Shown here piece by piece: positions 44,021-53,869 of a DNA stretch of 64,000 nucleotides. The translations under genes were made by a program, and so were the position numbers. Position 1 is the stretch's first letter. Every line of letters starts with the position of its first letter. The stretch is from DUNY01 sp964520055. GTDB lineage: Bacteria; Bacillota; Thermosediminibacteria; Thermosediminibacterales; Tepidanaerobacteraceae. The notes beneath the pieces are model-generated. The model was not told the DNA's origin. It made no database searches and was given only the letters and a program-made list of their open reading frames with translations. The DNA lies in contig CAZFME010000001.1 of the NCBI GenBank assembly GCA_964520055.1, positions 1 to 64,000 of the forward strand. Reading direction: 5' to 3'.

Positions 44021-45166
44021 ATGAAATTTTTAATTGATAGGAATGAGCTCATTTTAAGCATTTCCATTGTGGAGAAGTTTGTACCTTCAAAAAGCCCTAT
44101 ATCAATTCTTTCAGGTATAAAGTTTTTTGCCTGTGATGATTCATTGTATCTATCTGCAACCGATCTTGACATGGGTATAGAATATAGAGTTGAAAATATA
44201 CCTGAAAAATTAAATGTAATAGAAGAGGGTAATATTGTAATAGGATCAAAAGTCCTGTCAGAAATAGTTCGACGAATACCCAATGGAATGGTCGAATTTA
44301 TCCACCAGGAAAATAAGGTGCATATATCATCAGGTAAGTTTAATATGATACTGCCATGTTTTAATGCCGATGATTTTCCTGAAATTTCCAAAACAGAATT
44401 ATTTAAAACAATTAAGTTCAAGCAAAAGCTGTTTAAAGACATAATAAAACAGACCATCTTTGCTCGGGCTGATGATACCACTTCACGACCACAGTTGACA
44501 GGAGTTTTGATAGACTATAAAAGTAATATTTTGAACATGGTAGCATTGGATGGCTTTCGAATAGCTTGGCGTTACGAGGAACTAAACCAAGCTGAATCAA
44601 CTGATGACGATTACTTCAAAATTATTGTGCCGGGCAATACACTGCTTGAAATTTCCCGAATTTTTTCAGATGATAATGAAGCGTATTTCAAATTATATGC
44701 AGGCCAAAATCAAGTGGAATTCGTAACAGAAAAAATATTAATCTCATCAAGGGTTTTAGATGGCAAATTCATTGATTACGAAAAAGTAATGCAGGTAGAA
44801 CCTAAAACGACTGTGATAATATCTACTGAAGAACTGCACTCGGCGGTAGAAAGAGCCAATATCCTGGCACGGGAAGGAAACAAGAATAATTTAATAAAAT
44901 TTAATATAGCAGATAATGTTGTAGAGGTTCAAGCAGAAACCGAATTAGGCAGTATTTCTGACGAGGTATTATGTGATATTGAAGGTGAGGAACTGGTGAT
45001 AGCCTTTAATGCCAGATTTTTTATTGATGCTTTGAGGACAATATCGACACCTCAAATAAAACTGGATTTTTCCGGCGATACAGGACCTTGTATTATTACC
45101 CCGTTAGAGACTGATAATCATAAAAACTTTATTTTACCGGTAAAGCTCAGAGGTGATAGTTTTTGA
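44021..45166 (+). CDS. dnaN: DNA polymerase III beta sliding clamp
   Basis: 381 residues, three-domain clamp of normal length. Begins MKFLIDRNELILSISIVEKF and ends with the family-type tail ITPLETDNHKNFILPVKLR. Strong SD ttggagg. Followed by rlbA with a TTGA overlap. Confidence 0.97.
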   Translation: MKFLIDRNELILSISIVEKFVPSKSPISILSGIKFFACDDSLYLSATDLDMGIEYRVENIPEKLNVIEEGNIVIGSKVLSEIVRRIPNGMVEFIHQENKVHISSGKFNMILPCFNADDFPEISKTELFKTIKFKQKLFKDIIKQTIFARADDTTSRPQLTGVLIDYKSNILNMVALDGFRIAWRYEELNQAESTDDDYFKIIVPGNTLLEISRIFSDDNEAYFKLYAGQNQVEFVTEKILISSRVLDGKFIDYEKVMQVEPKTTVIISTEELHSAVERANILAREGNKNNLIKFNIADNVVEVQAETELGSISDEVLCDIEGEELVIAFNARFFIDALRTISTPQIKLDFSGDTGPCIITPLETDNHKNFILPVKLRGDSF

Positions 45167-45375
45167 AAAAGGTTTTCATAAAGACCGAGACTATTAATCT
45201 TGATCAATTTCTAAAATGGTCCGGCATCTTTTCTACCGGTGGGGAAGCCAAAATAGCCATAGCCGAAGGCAGTGTAAAAGTAAATGGAACAATTGAAACC
45301 AAAAGGTCTAGAAAGCTAAAGGAATTTGATATAGTGGAACTTGCTGGGTATCGTTTACTAGTGGTCCGGAGGTAG
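45163..45375 (+). CDS. rlbA: S4-domain RNA-binding protein (YaaA/RlbA)
   Basis: 70 residues, S4-like fold: INLDQFLKWSGIFSTGGEAK and VKVNGTIETKRSRKL. Found between dnaN and recF in most Firmicutes; linked to ribosome assembly in Bacillus. TTG start overlaps the dnaN stop. Confidence 0.92.
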   Translation: MKKVFIKTETINLDQFLKWSGIFSTGGEAKIAIAEGSVKVNGTIETKRSRKLKEFDIVELAGYRLLVVRR

Positions 45376-45381
45376 AACAGC

Positions 45382-46476
45382 ATGGATCTTTTCAATTTAA
45401 GACTATATAAATTCAGAAATTTTTCCGAACTGGACGTAACTTTTAAAAAAGGTATCAATGTTTTTTATGGGGATAATGCACAAGGAAAAACCAACCTTCT
45501 GGAGGCCATTTATTTTATAACGGCACTGAAACCTGCTCGGGCTTTTCGTGAGCAGGAACTTATTTTACACGACCGACCGATGGCTTTTTTAAAAGGATTG
45601 TTTAATACGCGCACTGGACCTGTTGACCGCAAGGTAACTTTATATCGCGACCGTAAAAAGGAAATCATGGAGGGTGAAAATATAAAAACTCGGTGGACTG
45701 AGCTTGCTCCGAGCATAAATGCGGTTTATTTTTCGCCGGAGAACATAGATCTAGTGAAAGGTGAACCATCAGGTCGTCGGAGATTTATAGATAGTTTAAT
45801 ATATCAAGTCAGACCGGGTTTTTATAAATATTTACAGGGATATCAGCGGGTGCTTGCCCAACGAAATACACTTTTAAAGACTATTAAAACAAAGTCTAAT
45901 ATAGCAAGAACCCTGGATCCTTGGGATGAACAGCTGTCGGAATTTGGCTCACAACTGATAAATGAGCGACTTAAGCTATTACAAAGGATATCATCCATGT
46001 CTGAAGAGTATTTTAAAAAATTTACTCGGGAGGGGACTGATTTAAAGATAAGTTATCGGAGTGAGATCGACTTTAGTGAACCTGAGTCGATAAAAGCGAA
46101 TTTTAAAAACAAACTTGAGGAATGTCGCAAAAAAGACTTACTTCGGAGTTATACAACAGTAGGTCCCCACCGGGATGATATAGATTTTTTTATTGACGGT
46201 AAAGATGTCAAACGCTATGGTTCTCAGGGTCAGCAAAGACTGATAGTGCTGTGTCTAAAATTCGCCCATAGAGATCTGTTATACACAGAAAAGGGTGAAT
46301 ATCCTATTCTGCTTTTGGACGATGTAATGTCGGAACTTGATATACATCGTAGGCAGCTTATCTTGGAACGGGAGGATCATCAAGTATTTATCACAACCAC
46401 CGACTTAAAATTTATACCAGAAGAAATATTAGAAAAGAGTCATTTATACTCGGTCAAGGCCGGTGTATTGAGGTGA
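45382..46476 (+). CDS. recF: DNA repair and recombination protein RecF
   Basis: 364 residues. SMC-like ATPase with Walker A GDNAQGKTNLLEAI, signature GSQGQQRLIVLCLK and Walker B ILLLDDVMSELD. With RecO/RecR it loads RecA on gapped DNA. SD ccggagg; six bases after rlbA. Confidence 0.96.
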   Translation: MDLFNLRLYKFRNFSELDVTFKKGINVFYGDNAQGKTNLLEAIYFITALKPARAFREQELILHDRPMAFLKGLFNTRTGPVDRKVTLYRDRKKEIMEGENIKTRWTELAPSINAVYFSPENIDLVKGEPSGRRRFIDSLIYQVRPGFYKYLQGYQRVLAQRNTLLKTIKTKSNIARTLDPWDEQLSEFGSQLINERLKLLQRISSMSEEYFKKFTREGTDLKISYRSEIDFSEPESIKANFKNKLEECRKKDLLRSYTTVGPHRDDIDFFIDGKDVKRYGSQGQQRLIVLCLKFAHRDLLYTEKGEYPILLLDDVMSELDIHRRQLILEREDHQVFITTTDLKFIPEEILEKSHLYSVKAGVLR

Positions 46477-46482
46477 TAAAAA

Positions 46483-46968
46483 TTGGAAAAGATAGGAACG
46501 ATATTACTGAATTCCCTGAAAAAATCTCGTTTGGATAAAAGGCTTATGGAAGCCAAGATTTTTGTGAACTACGAGTTAATGGTCGGGGAAAAAATTTCAG
46601 AGATTTCAAAACCCGTCTTTATGCAAAATAACATACTTTTCATTGGGGTTGAAAATCACATATGGATACATCAACTTTATTTTCTAAAGCCCGAGCTAAT
46701 TGACAATATTAATTCAAATTTACCCCGTCCTCTGGTAAAAGATATTAGATTTCAAGTACGTAACATAGAAAAAATAAAAAAACCGGAACCGATTCTGGAG
46801 ACAAAACAAGATCAACATTTTGAAATTCCTGAAAAAACCATGAAAGTGATATATAATATATGTCAGAGTATCGATGACGAAGATTTAAGGAAGATTTTTA
46901 CTAGACTTATGATAAAAGATTCAGAATATAAACTGAAAAAGGGGGAAAAGCGTTGTTTATCCACATAG
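46483..46968 (+). CDS. DUF721 (DciA-like) protein
   Basis: 161 residues. The N-terminal half matches DUF721 (LDKRLMEAKIFVNYELMVG, then IWIHQLYFLKPELIDNIN), a family that includes the helicase-loading factor DciA. In the dnaN-recF-gyrB block. TTG start with SD gaggtg. Role in loading in an organism whose loader genes lie outside the window is unproven. Confidence 0.82.
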   Translation: MEKIGTILLNSLKKSRLDKRLMEAKIFVNYELMVGEKISEISKPVFMQNNILFIGVENHIWIHQLYFLKPELIDNINSNLPRPLVKDIRFQVRNIEKIKKPEPILETKQDQHFEIPEKTMKVIYNICQSIDDEDLRKIFTRLMIKDSEYKLKKGEKRCLST

Positions 46969-47222
46969 GCAGTGATAAAATGGTTTTGACCAAGGATATA
47001 ATAATGATTCTTGATAAAAGCGCTATACTTGCAAAAGATACCTCAGAGTTTTTGCAGGTTGCTCGGGAAGAAGGATTTGTATATGATGATGATGGCAAGC
47101 TGTGGCAAAATATGCATGAAGACAAGAAGACTGCCATAATAATGGATAAAAAAGTGTTATTTTCGCCTATTTCTTCTGTTACACTTTCAAAAAGAGCAGA
47201 TTTTATGAATAAGCTGAGATAG
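46953..47222 (+). CDS. remB: RemB/YaaB-like (DUF370) regulator
   Basis: 89 residues; MFIHIGSDKMVLTKDIIMIL is the DUF370 opening of RemB (YaaB), an extracellular-matrix regulatory DNA-binding protein family. TTG start with SD aaaggggg, overlapping DUF721 by 16 bases. Between recF and gyrB as in Bacillus. Confidence 0.88.
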   Translation: MFIHIGSDKMVLTKDIIMILDKSAILAKDTSEFLQVAREEGFVYDDDGKLWQNMHEDKKTAIIMDKKVLFSPISSVTLSKRADFMNKLR

Positions 47223-47244
47223 TTTTTAAGTGGAGGTTGTAAGT

Positions 47245-49152
47245 TTGGAAAAAAAGAACATTTACGATGAAAATAAAATAGAAGTTTTAGAGGGCATTGA
47301 ACATGTCAGACTCCGTCCCAGTATGTATATCGGTTCCACCGATAGCCGGGGTTTACATCACCTGGTGTATGAGGTGGTGGATAACAGCATTGACGAGGCA
47401 ATGGCCGGGTTTTGCAAAAATATTAAAGTGAGCATAAATAGTAATAATTCCGTTACCGTTGAAGATGACGGACGAGGTATTCCGGTCAAAATTCAACCAA
47501 AGGTGGGTAAATCAGCTTTGGAAGTAGCTCTTACTATGTTACATGCCGGTGGAAAGTTTAACAGTGGTGGCTACAAGGTGTCGGGAGGACTACATGGGGT
47601 CGGAGTTTCGGTGGTCAATGCCTTGTCACGTTGGATGGAAGTAGAAGTCAAACGGGATGGTGGCTTGTTTTATCAAAAATACGAACGCGGTAAACCCGTA
47701 ACTGAAGTTCTTAGAAAAGGCGATACTGCAGAAACTGGAACTAAAATTACTTTTATGCCGGATGAAAAAATTTTTGAAGAGACAGTTTTCTCCGCAGATA
47801 TTTTGACACAGAGAATGAGAGAGCAAGCCTTTCTGAATCGGGGAATAAGGATTGAGCTATTTGATGAGCGTACTGGTAAAAACAATGTGTTCCACTATGA
47901 GGGTGGGATAGTATCATTTGTGCAGTATTTGAATCGTAATAAGGATGTGCTGCACCAAAAACCCATATACATGAGCGCCTCTCGGGACAATATGGAAGTA
48001 GAGGTGGCTATGCAGTATAATGATTCATATATTGAGAATGTGCTTTCTTTTGCTAACAACATCAATACACATGAAGGTGGAACTCATTTAAGTGGATTTC
48101 GCACTGCAATTACTCGCAGTATAAATGATTATATTCGGAAGATGAATCTGTTAAAAGAACAGGATTCCAATCTTTCCGGCGATGATGTGAGGGAGGGACT
48201 AACGGGGGTACTCAGCGTCAAGCTCACAAATCCTCAATTTGAAGGTCAGACAAAGACTAAACTGGGCAATAGTGAAATGCGGGGCATGGTGGATTCCACA
48301 GTGGGTGAAGGAATTTCTCGGTTTTTAGAGGAAAATCCCGCCATTGCACGCACCATAGTGGACAAGGCCATTGGGGCGGCCAGAGCAAGGGAGGCTGCTC
48401 GCAAAGCCCGAGAACTCACCCGTCGGAAAAGTGTACTGGAACGTTCTACTTTGCCCGGAAAACTTGCCGATTGCCGTGAAAGAGATCCTAGGCTTTGTGA
48501 ACTATATCTAGTAGAGGGCAACTCCGCCGGCGGTTCTGCCAAACAGGGACGGGACCCACGGATCCAGGCCATCCTGCCCCTTCGGGGTAAAATTCTTAAT
48601 GTGGAAAAAGCCCGGCTTGACAGAATTTTGAACAATGAAGAAATTACATCTATAATTACGGCTCTGGGTACCGGTATCGGTGATGAATTTGACATTGAAA
48701 AATTGCGCTATCACAAGATAATCCTCATGGCCGATGCTGATGTGGACGGAGCCCATATACGCACTTTGCTTCTGACATTTTTTTATAGATATATGCAACC
48801 ACTTGTTAAAGCAGGTAAGGTATATATAGCTCAACCACCGCTTTATAGAGTGGTCATTGGCAAAAAGGAATACTATGCCTTTGATGACCAGGAACTTTCA
48901 CGAGTAATGAAAGACTTAGGTGATAGTAGAGCCCGGGCGGAAATAAAGCGCTTTAAAGGTTTAGGAGAGATGGTTGCCGAACAGCTCTGGGATACCACTA
49001 TGAATCCTGAAAATCGTACAATTTTAAAAGTTAGTTTAGAAGATGCGGTTGAAGCCGACGAAATTTTTACAATCCTTATGGGCAATAAGGTAGAACCCCG
49101 GCGACAGTTTATCTTTGAACATGCTGCAGAGGTTCAAAATCTTGATATATAG
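47245..49152 (+). CDS. gyrB: DNA gyrase subunit B
   Basis: 635 residues. GHKL ATPase domain (VDNSIDEAMAGFC, DDGRGIPV, GGLHGVGVSVVNAL), transducer, TOPRIM and C-terminal domain. TTG at 47245 is chosen (SD ggagg 9 bases upstream); a GTG at 47230 lies inside that SD. The TOPRIM motif reads EGNSAGGSAKQGRD: Asn replaces the Asp that is usual after EG. Confidence 0.97.
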   Translation: MEKKNIYDENKIEVLEGIEHVRLRPSMYIGSTDSRGLHHLVYEVVDNSIDEAMAGFCKNIKVSINSNNSVTVEDDGRGIPVKIQPKVGKSALEVALTMLHAGGKFNSGGYKVSGGLHGVGVSVVNALSRWMEVEVKRDGGLFYQKYERGKPVTEVLRKGDTAETGTKITFMPDEKIFEETVFSADILTQRMREQAFLNRGIRIELFDERTGKNNVFHYEGGIVSFVQYLNRNKDVLHQKPIYMSASRDNMEVEVAMQYNDSYIENVLSFANNINTHEGGTHLSGFRTAITRSINDYIRKMNLLKEQDSNLSGDDVREGLTGVLSVKLTNPQFEGQTKTKLGNSEMRGMVDSTVGEGISRFLEENPAIARTIVDKAIGAARAREAARKARELTRRKSVLERSTLPGKLADCRERDPRLCELYLVEGNSAGGSAKQGRDPRIQAILPLRGKILNVEKARLDRILNNEEITSIITALGTGIGDEFDIEKLRYHKIILMADADVDGAHIRTLLLTFFYRYMQPLVKAGKVYIAQPPLYRVVIGKKEYYAFDDQELSRVMKDLGDSRARAEIKRFKGLGEMVAEQLWDTTMNPENRTILKVSLEDAVEADEIFTILMGNKVEPRRQFIFEHAAEVQNLDI

Positions 49153-49163
49153 GGGGGAGTTAA

Positions 49164-51587
49164 ATGGCAAAACCAATTGGCAAAATCGTACCCGTAAAAA
49201 TTGAAGATGAAATGAAAAAATCTTATATCGACTATTCTATGAGCGTTATCGTAGGACGTGCTCTACCTGATGTTAGAGATGGTTTAAAACCCATACATCG
49301 CAGAATCTTATACGCCATGAATGGGCTCTCTCTGACACCTGATAAACCTCATAGAAAGTCAGCCACCATCGTGGGAGAGGTAATGGGCAATTATCATCCT
49401 CATGGTGATGCGGCCATATATGATGCCATGGTGCGTCTGGCTCAAGATTTTTCGACTCGGAAACTATTAGTAGACGGCCACGGCAACTTCGGTTCCATCG
49501 ACGGAGATCCACCGGCAGCCATGAGGTATACTGAAGCTCGGATGACCAGAATAGCTTTGGAAATGCTATCAGATTTGAATAAGGATACCGTTGATTTTAT
49601 TCCAAACTACGATGAATCTCTAAAGGAGCCCAGTGTATTGCCATCACGTTTTCCAAATCTTTTAGTCAATGGATCCTCAGGAATTGCCGTGGGTATGGCC
49701 ACAAATATTCCGCCACATAACCTTTCAGAGGTTATAGACGGTGTTGTTATGATGATTGATAATCCTGACGTCACCACTGATGAACTGATGCAGGTCATAA
49801 AAGGGCCGGATTTTCCTACAGGAGGTCTGATTAAGGGCTATAGCGGTATTAAAGACATGTACAGTACCGGAAGAGGTTCTGTTGTGATGCGGGCAAAAGC
49901 CACCATAGAAGCTATAGATTCCACGCGCCATCGCATTATTGTTACCGAGATTCCGTACATGGTAAACAAGGCTCGAATGGTAGAAAAAATTGCAGAACTG
50001 GTTCGGGATAAGAGAATAGAAGGTATATCAGATCTAAGAGATGAAAGCGATCGCCGGGGAATCCGTGTTGTTATAGATTTAAAAAGAGATGCTAATGCCC
50101 ATATAATATTAAATCAACTTTACAAACATACCCAGATGCAAAACACTTTCGGAGCCATTATGCTAGCTCTGGTAGATAATAAACCTAGAGTGCTTAACCT
50201 TCGAGAAATGATTTATTATTATCTAGAGCATCAAAAGGATGTCATTGTACGTAGGACCAAGTTCGATTTGGCAAAGGCAAAAGAGAGGTTACACATTTTA
50301 GAAGGGTTAAAGATCGCTTTGGATCATATCGATGAGGTAATAGCAATTATAAGAGGTTCCAAGGATGATGTTACCGCCCGGGACGCCCTTATGAAAACCT
50401 TCGGTCTTACCGAAAAACAGGCACAGGTTATTCTGGATATGAGACTCAAGCGACTTACCGCTCTAGAACGTGATAAGATTGAAATTGAGTATGAAGAACT
50501 TCTAAAGAAAATTGAGCATTATAATAAAGTGCTTTCCGATGAACAGCTGGTACTTTCTATTATCCGAGAAGAGATACTCCAGATAAAGGAAAAATTCGGC
50601 GATGAGCGCCGAACCCGCATAACCCATGACGAAGGGGACTTAGATATAGAAGACCTTATAGTGGAAGAGGAAATAGTATTGACACAGACTCATTTCGGGT
50701 ATGTAAAAAGACTGCCGCTGTCAACCTACCGCAACCAGAGGCGTGGAGGTCGTGGTGTGACTGGAATTACCACCCGGGAAGAAGACTTTGTAGAACGTAT
50801 ATTTGTAGGCACAACTCATCATGTAGTAATGTTTTTCACGGATAAGGGGAATGTATATAAATTAAAGGCTTATGAAATTCCGGAATCAGGCCGTACCGCT
50901 CGAGGCACTGCCGTTGTTAATTTGCTACCATTAAAACCCGGTGAAAGGGTTAATGCAATGATAACCATCAAGGACTTTGATGAAGCCCGTTATTTGATTT
51001 TTGCCACTAAAAACGGCACTGTTAAAAAGACGCTACTCTCAGAATATGCGAGTTCACGTAGGACGGGACTTATAGCTATAACCTTGAGAGAAAGTGATGA
51101 ACTAATAGGAGTGAGATTGGTCGATCGTGAAGACCAAATGATCCTAGGTACTCATCTTGGCATGAGCATAAGGTTTTGTGTGGATGATGTAAGCGCTGTA
51201 GGCCGTACCGCTCAAGGTGTCAAAGGTATAAATCTTCGCTCGGGTGACAAAGTAGTTTCCATGGATATTGTAAACGAAGGGCAGGATGTACTGGTAGTAA
51301 CCGAAAAAGGTTTCGGCAAGCGCACTGATGAAAGCGGATTTAGATGTCAGGCACGGGGAGGTAAAGGTGTTATAATTCAAAAGATAACCGATAAGACTGG
51401 TCCCGTGGCAGGACTCCGAGTGGTAGGGGAAAACGATGAAGTTATGTTGTGTACCACCTCAGGTATCATGATACGCATAATGGCTTCGGATATATCTAAG
51501 ATGAGCCGCAATACTAGAGGTGTAACCCTGATAAAACTTGAAAAGGACGACCTTTTAGCATCTATGGCTGTGGTCACTGAAGATTAG
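49164..51587 (+). CDS. gyrA: DNA gyrase subunit A
   Basis: 807 residues with breakage-reunion domain (active Tyr in AAMRYTEARM) and C-terminal beta-pinwheel including a GyrA box (QRRGGRG). SD ggggggag before the ATG. In the quinolone region the sequence is HPHGDAAIYDAM: Ala at the position of E. coli Ser83, Asp87 kept. Negative supercoiling of DNA with gyrB, 12 bases downstream of it. Confidence 0.97.
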   Translation: MAKPIGKIVPVKIEDEMKKSYIDYSMSVIVGRALPDVRDGLKPIHRRILYAMNGLSLTPDKPHRKSATIVGEVMGNYHPHGDAAIYDAMVRLAQDFSTRKLLVDGHGNFGSIDGDPPAAMRYTEARMTRIALEMLSDLNKDTVDFIPNYDESLKEPSVLPSRFPNLLVNGSSGIAVGMATNIPPHNLSEVIDGVVMMIDNPDVTTDELMQVIKGPDFPTGGLIKGYSGIKDMYSTGRGSVVMRAKATIEAIDSTRHRIIVTEIPYMVNKARMVEKIAELVRDKRIEGISDLRDESDRRGIRVVIDLKRDANAHIILNQLYKHTQMQNTFGAIMLALVDNKPRVLNLREMIYYYLEHQKDVIVRRTKFDLAKAKERLHILEGLKIALDHIDEVIAIIRGSKDDVTARDALMKTFGLTEKQAQVILDMRLKRLTALERDKIEIEYEELLKKIEHYNKVLSDEQLVLSIIREEILQIKEKFGDERRTRITHDEGDLDIEDLIVEEEIVLTQTHFGYVKRLPLSTYRNQRRGGRGVTGITTREEDFVERIFVGTTHHVVMFFTDKGNVYKLKAYEIPESGRTARGTAVVNLLPLKPGERVNAMITIKDFDEARYLIFATKNGTVKKTLLSEYASSRRTGLIAITLRESDELIGVRLVDREDQMILGTHLGMSIRFCVDDVSAVGRTAQGVKGINLRSGDKVVSMDIVNEGQDVLVVTEKGFGKRTDESGFRCQARGGKGVIIQKITDKTGPVAGLRVVGENDEVMLCTTSGIMIRIMASDISKMSRNTRGVTLIKLEKDDLLASMAVVTED

Positions 51588-51820
51588 ACGGGGATTTGAT
51601 TTACCACCATGCGGCTGTCATAACCACAATCGGGACAAGAAAACAAATGAATACATTGGTGGATCGGCTCGCCCATGGTGACCAGATCCCGGTCAAGGTA
51701 GGGATTATAAGGGTCAAAATAATCTTCTACACGCCCTTTATCGTCCATAGCATTTCCACACCGAGGGCAGTTTTCGCTAACATTTATCATAGCATTGCAA
51801 AGTGGGCATTTAAAATCCAT
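51584..51820 (-). CDS. Small double zinc-ribbon-like protein
   Basis: 78 residues with CPLC...CPRC near the N terminus and CPDC (plus CIHLFSC) near the C terminus, so one or two zinc sites. An acidic linker separates them. ATG 51820 follows gaggtg. Convergent with gyrA, ends overlapping by four bases. Function unknown. Confidence 0.7.
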   Translation of the reverse strand: MDFKCPLCNAMINVSENCPRCGNAMDDKGRVEDYFDPYNPYLDRDLVTMGEPIHQCIHLFSCPDCGYDSRMVVNQIPV

Positions 51821-51902
51821 GATAATCACCTCAATTTTAGGATGCCTCGCTTTGTAGATTTTTATGTTTTGTAGGTAAGTAGTTACTCTTTAACAAAAAA
51901 TA

Positions 51903-51928
51903 GTAGGAAACGGTCTTCGACCGTTCCG
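51903..51928 (+). repeat. Fragment of the dispersed repeat (hairpin part)
   Basis: gtaggaaacggtcttcgaccg and following ttccg match the hairpin segment of copy B at about 53676-53701 with one change in the loop. Present alone upstream of the decarboxylase gene. Confidence 0.65.
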
Positions 51929-51983
51929 CCACAGATGACCTTTTTATGCCAAAATCAAAATAAATCTTTAGGAGTAAGTGAGT

Positions 51984-53429
51984 TTGAAAATAAAGGTGAA
52001 AAAGAAAATAGAAGTGCCTCTACTTGAGGCACTGAGAAAATACGAGGGCAGGGATCCAGTCAGATTTCACATGCCAGGCCATAAAGGCAGGGAGCTGGGG
52101 CGGCTTTTCAAGGATTTAAAGAAAAACCTGTATAATTGGGATGTTACGGAAATTCCCGGCTTGGATGACTTACATCAACCCCAGGGACCCATAAAACGGG
52201 CTCAGCAAAAACTTGCACAGCTTTACAGAGCCGATGAATCCTTTTACTTAGTTAATGGTGCAAGTTCGGGAGTGATTGCCATGATGGGAGCGGTACTTGC
52301 ACCAGGTGATGAGATTTTAATTTCCCGGGCAAGTCACAGGTCAGTGCTATCGGGTTTAATCCTTACCGCTGCCCGACCGGTTTATGTCGTGCCCGAAAAG
52401 GATGAAAATCTCGGTATATACACACAAGTGACTTCGCAAGCTGTAACTGAAACCTTGAAGCAAAACCCGAAAGTAAAAGCGATGTTATTGACAAGCCCGG
52501 TATATCAAGGGTTTTGCCCGGATCTTCAAGCAATTTCCAAGGTTGTTCATAAAAAAAGAGGTGCGCTTTTAGTTGATGAGGCTCAAGGCCCACACTTCGG
52601 TTTTAGTTCCACGCTGCCTGCGAGCGCAGGGGAAGTTGCCGACACATGGGTGCAAAGCCCGCACAAGATGCTGACTTCGTTTACCCAAAGTGCTTGGCTG
52701 CATGTTAAAGGCAATCGAATTGATCAAGAGCGGCTGCAATATTTCCTACAGCTGGTAACAACTACCAGTCCCTCATATATTTTGATGGCATCTTTGGATT
52801 TAGCCCGTGCTATAATGCAAGCCGGGGGCAAAGCTTTAACGGAGCGGGCTTTAGAACTTGCTTACAACGCCAGGCGATACATCAATAAATTTACCCCTTT
52901 TTACTGTGTGGGGCCGGAAATGCGAGGGCAGAATGGCATTTACGACATAGACTTGTCTAGACTGATGGTGAACGTATCCAATGCTGGGTATACGGGATAC
53001 GAAGTGGAAAGAACTCTCCGAGAACGGTTTAATATTTATGCCGAGTATGCGGACTTATACAATATTTATTTTTTAGTGACCTTTTCCAATACTAAAAGCG
53101 ATATATTGCGCTTGATAAAAGCACTTTCAGATCTAAAGGCAAAAGCCCAACTTAAAAAATCCATACAATGGCCAGACAAACTCCCAAGAAAAGTCATGGA
53201 ACCCAGGGACGCCTTTTATTCTCCGGGAGAATACTTGTCTTTGAAACATTCCAAAGGGCGAATAATAAAAGAGGCATTGGTCCCCTATCCCCCGGGTATA
53301 CCCTTGCTCATGCCCGGCGAAGTTATTGAACAAGAACATATACAGGTGTTGGCAGCCTTGCTAAAGTCCGGGGGACACTGTCAAGGTGTAACTTCAAGAG
53401 AATTCGTTCAAGTGGTGCCAGGCATTTAA
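51984..53429 (+). CDS. Orn/Lys/Arg decarboxylase-family PLP enzyme
   Basis: 481-residue fold-type I PLP protein of the short (no wing domain) Orn/Lys/Arg decarboxylase family near tmk in many Firmicutes. It begins with the family motif RFHMPGHKG; the PLP lysine is in QSPHKMLTSFTQSA. The usual DEAHGAHF reads DEAQGPHFGF, a His to Gln change next to the cofactor. Substrate not deducible (arginine or lysine are family options). TTG 51984 has aggag 9 bases upstream; GTG 51978 is too close to it. Confidence 0.88.
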   Translation: MKIKVKKKIEVPLLEALRKYEGRDPVRFHMPGHKGRELGRLFKDLKKNLYNWDVTEIPGLDDLHQPQGPIKRAQQKLAQLYRADESFYLVNGASSGVIAMMGAVLAPGDEILISRASHRSVLSGLILTAARPVYVVPEKDENLGIYTQVTSQAVTETLKQNPKVKAMLLTSPVYQGFCPDLQAISKVVHKKRGALLVDEAQGPHFGFSSTLPASAGEVADTWVQSPHKMLTSFTQSAWLHVKGNRIDQERLQYFLQLVTTTSPSYILMASLDLARAIMQAGGKALTERALELAYNARRYINKFTPFYCVGPEMRGQNGIYDIDLSRLMVNVSNAGYTGYEVERTLRERFNIYAEYADLYNIYFLVTFSNTKSDILRLIKALSDLKAKAQLKKSIQWPDKLPRKVMEPRDAFYSPGEYLSLKHSKGRIIKEALVPYPPGIPLLMPGEVIEQEHIQVLAALLKSGGHCQGVTSREFVQVVPGI

Positions 53430-53869
53430 TTTACTAACATTCATGGTCCCTAGGTCATCGATAATGATAATGATGAAAAATATTTTCAAATTTAAATATA
53501 GCGAATGGCACTAATTTATTCCCCAGTAAAATTATGGTTACAGTGTAGGAAATCCTTCTGAGGTGAAGATGACGGCAAAGGATCCCTTTTAAACAAGACC
53601 GTTGTTATTCCAATAGAGGGCGGTCAAAGACCGCCCCTACAAGTCAAACGTAGCAGGGGCAGTGTGCAGGACTATGTAGGAAACGGTCTTTGACCGTTCC
53701 GAGCAACAGGTCTTGTTTTAGGGAGGGGTGCCGTTATTTTCGCCGGAGTTACTGCTGTTTTTCGACAATAACGCTTCCTCAGATTAATTTTTCTATGGTT
53801 TTCAGACTCGATTTTTATAAAAATTAAAGCTTTAAGTATTCCGCAAAACGTTATGGAAGAGGAGATCCT
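53430..53869. other. Intergenic stretch holding repeat copy B
   Basis: 440 bp without a gene. 53558-53746 is repeat copy B; outside it I see only AT-rich sequence, with the tmk SD (gaagagg) at the right end. Confidence 0.7.
53558..53746 (+). repeat. MITE-like repeat, copy B (189 bp)
   Basis: Ends ctgaggtgaagatgacggc and tgccgttattttcgccgg form imperfect terminal inverted repeats. Internally it has two perfect hairpins: gggcggtc-aaa-gaccgccc (53618-53636) and aacggtc-ttt-gaccgtt (53682-53698). It matches copy A in opposite orientation. Noncoding. Confidence 0.8.
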
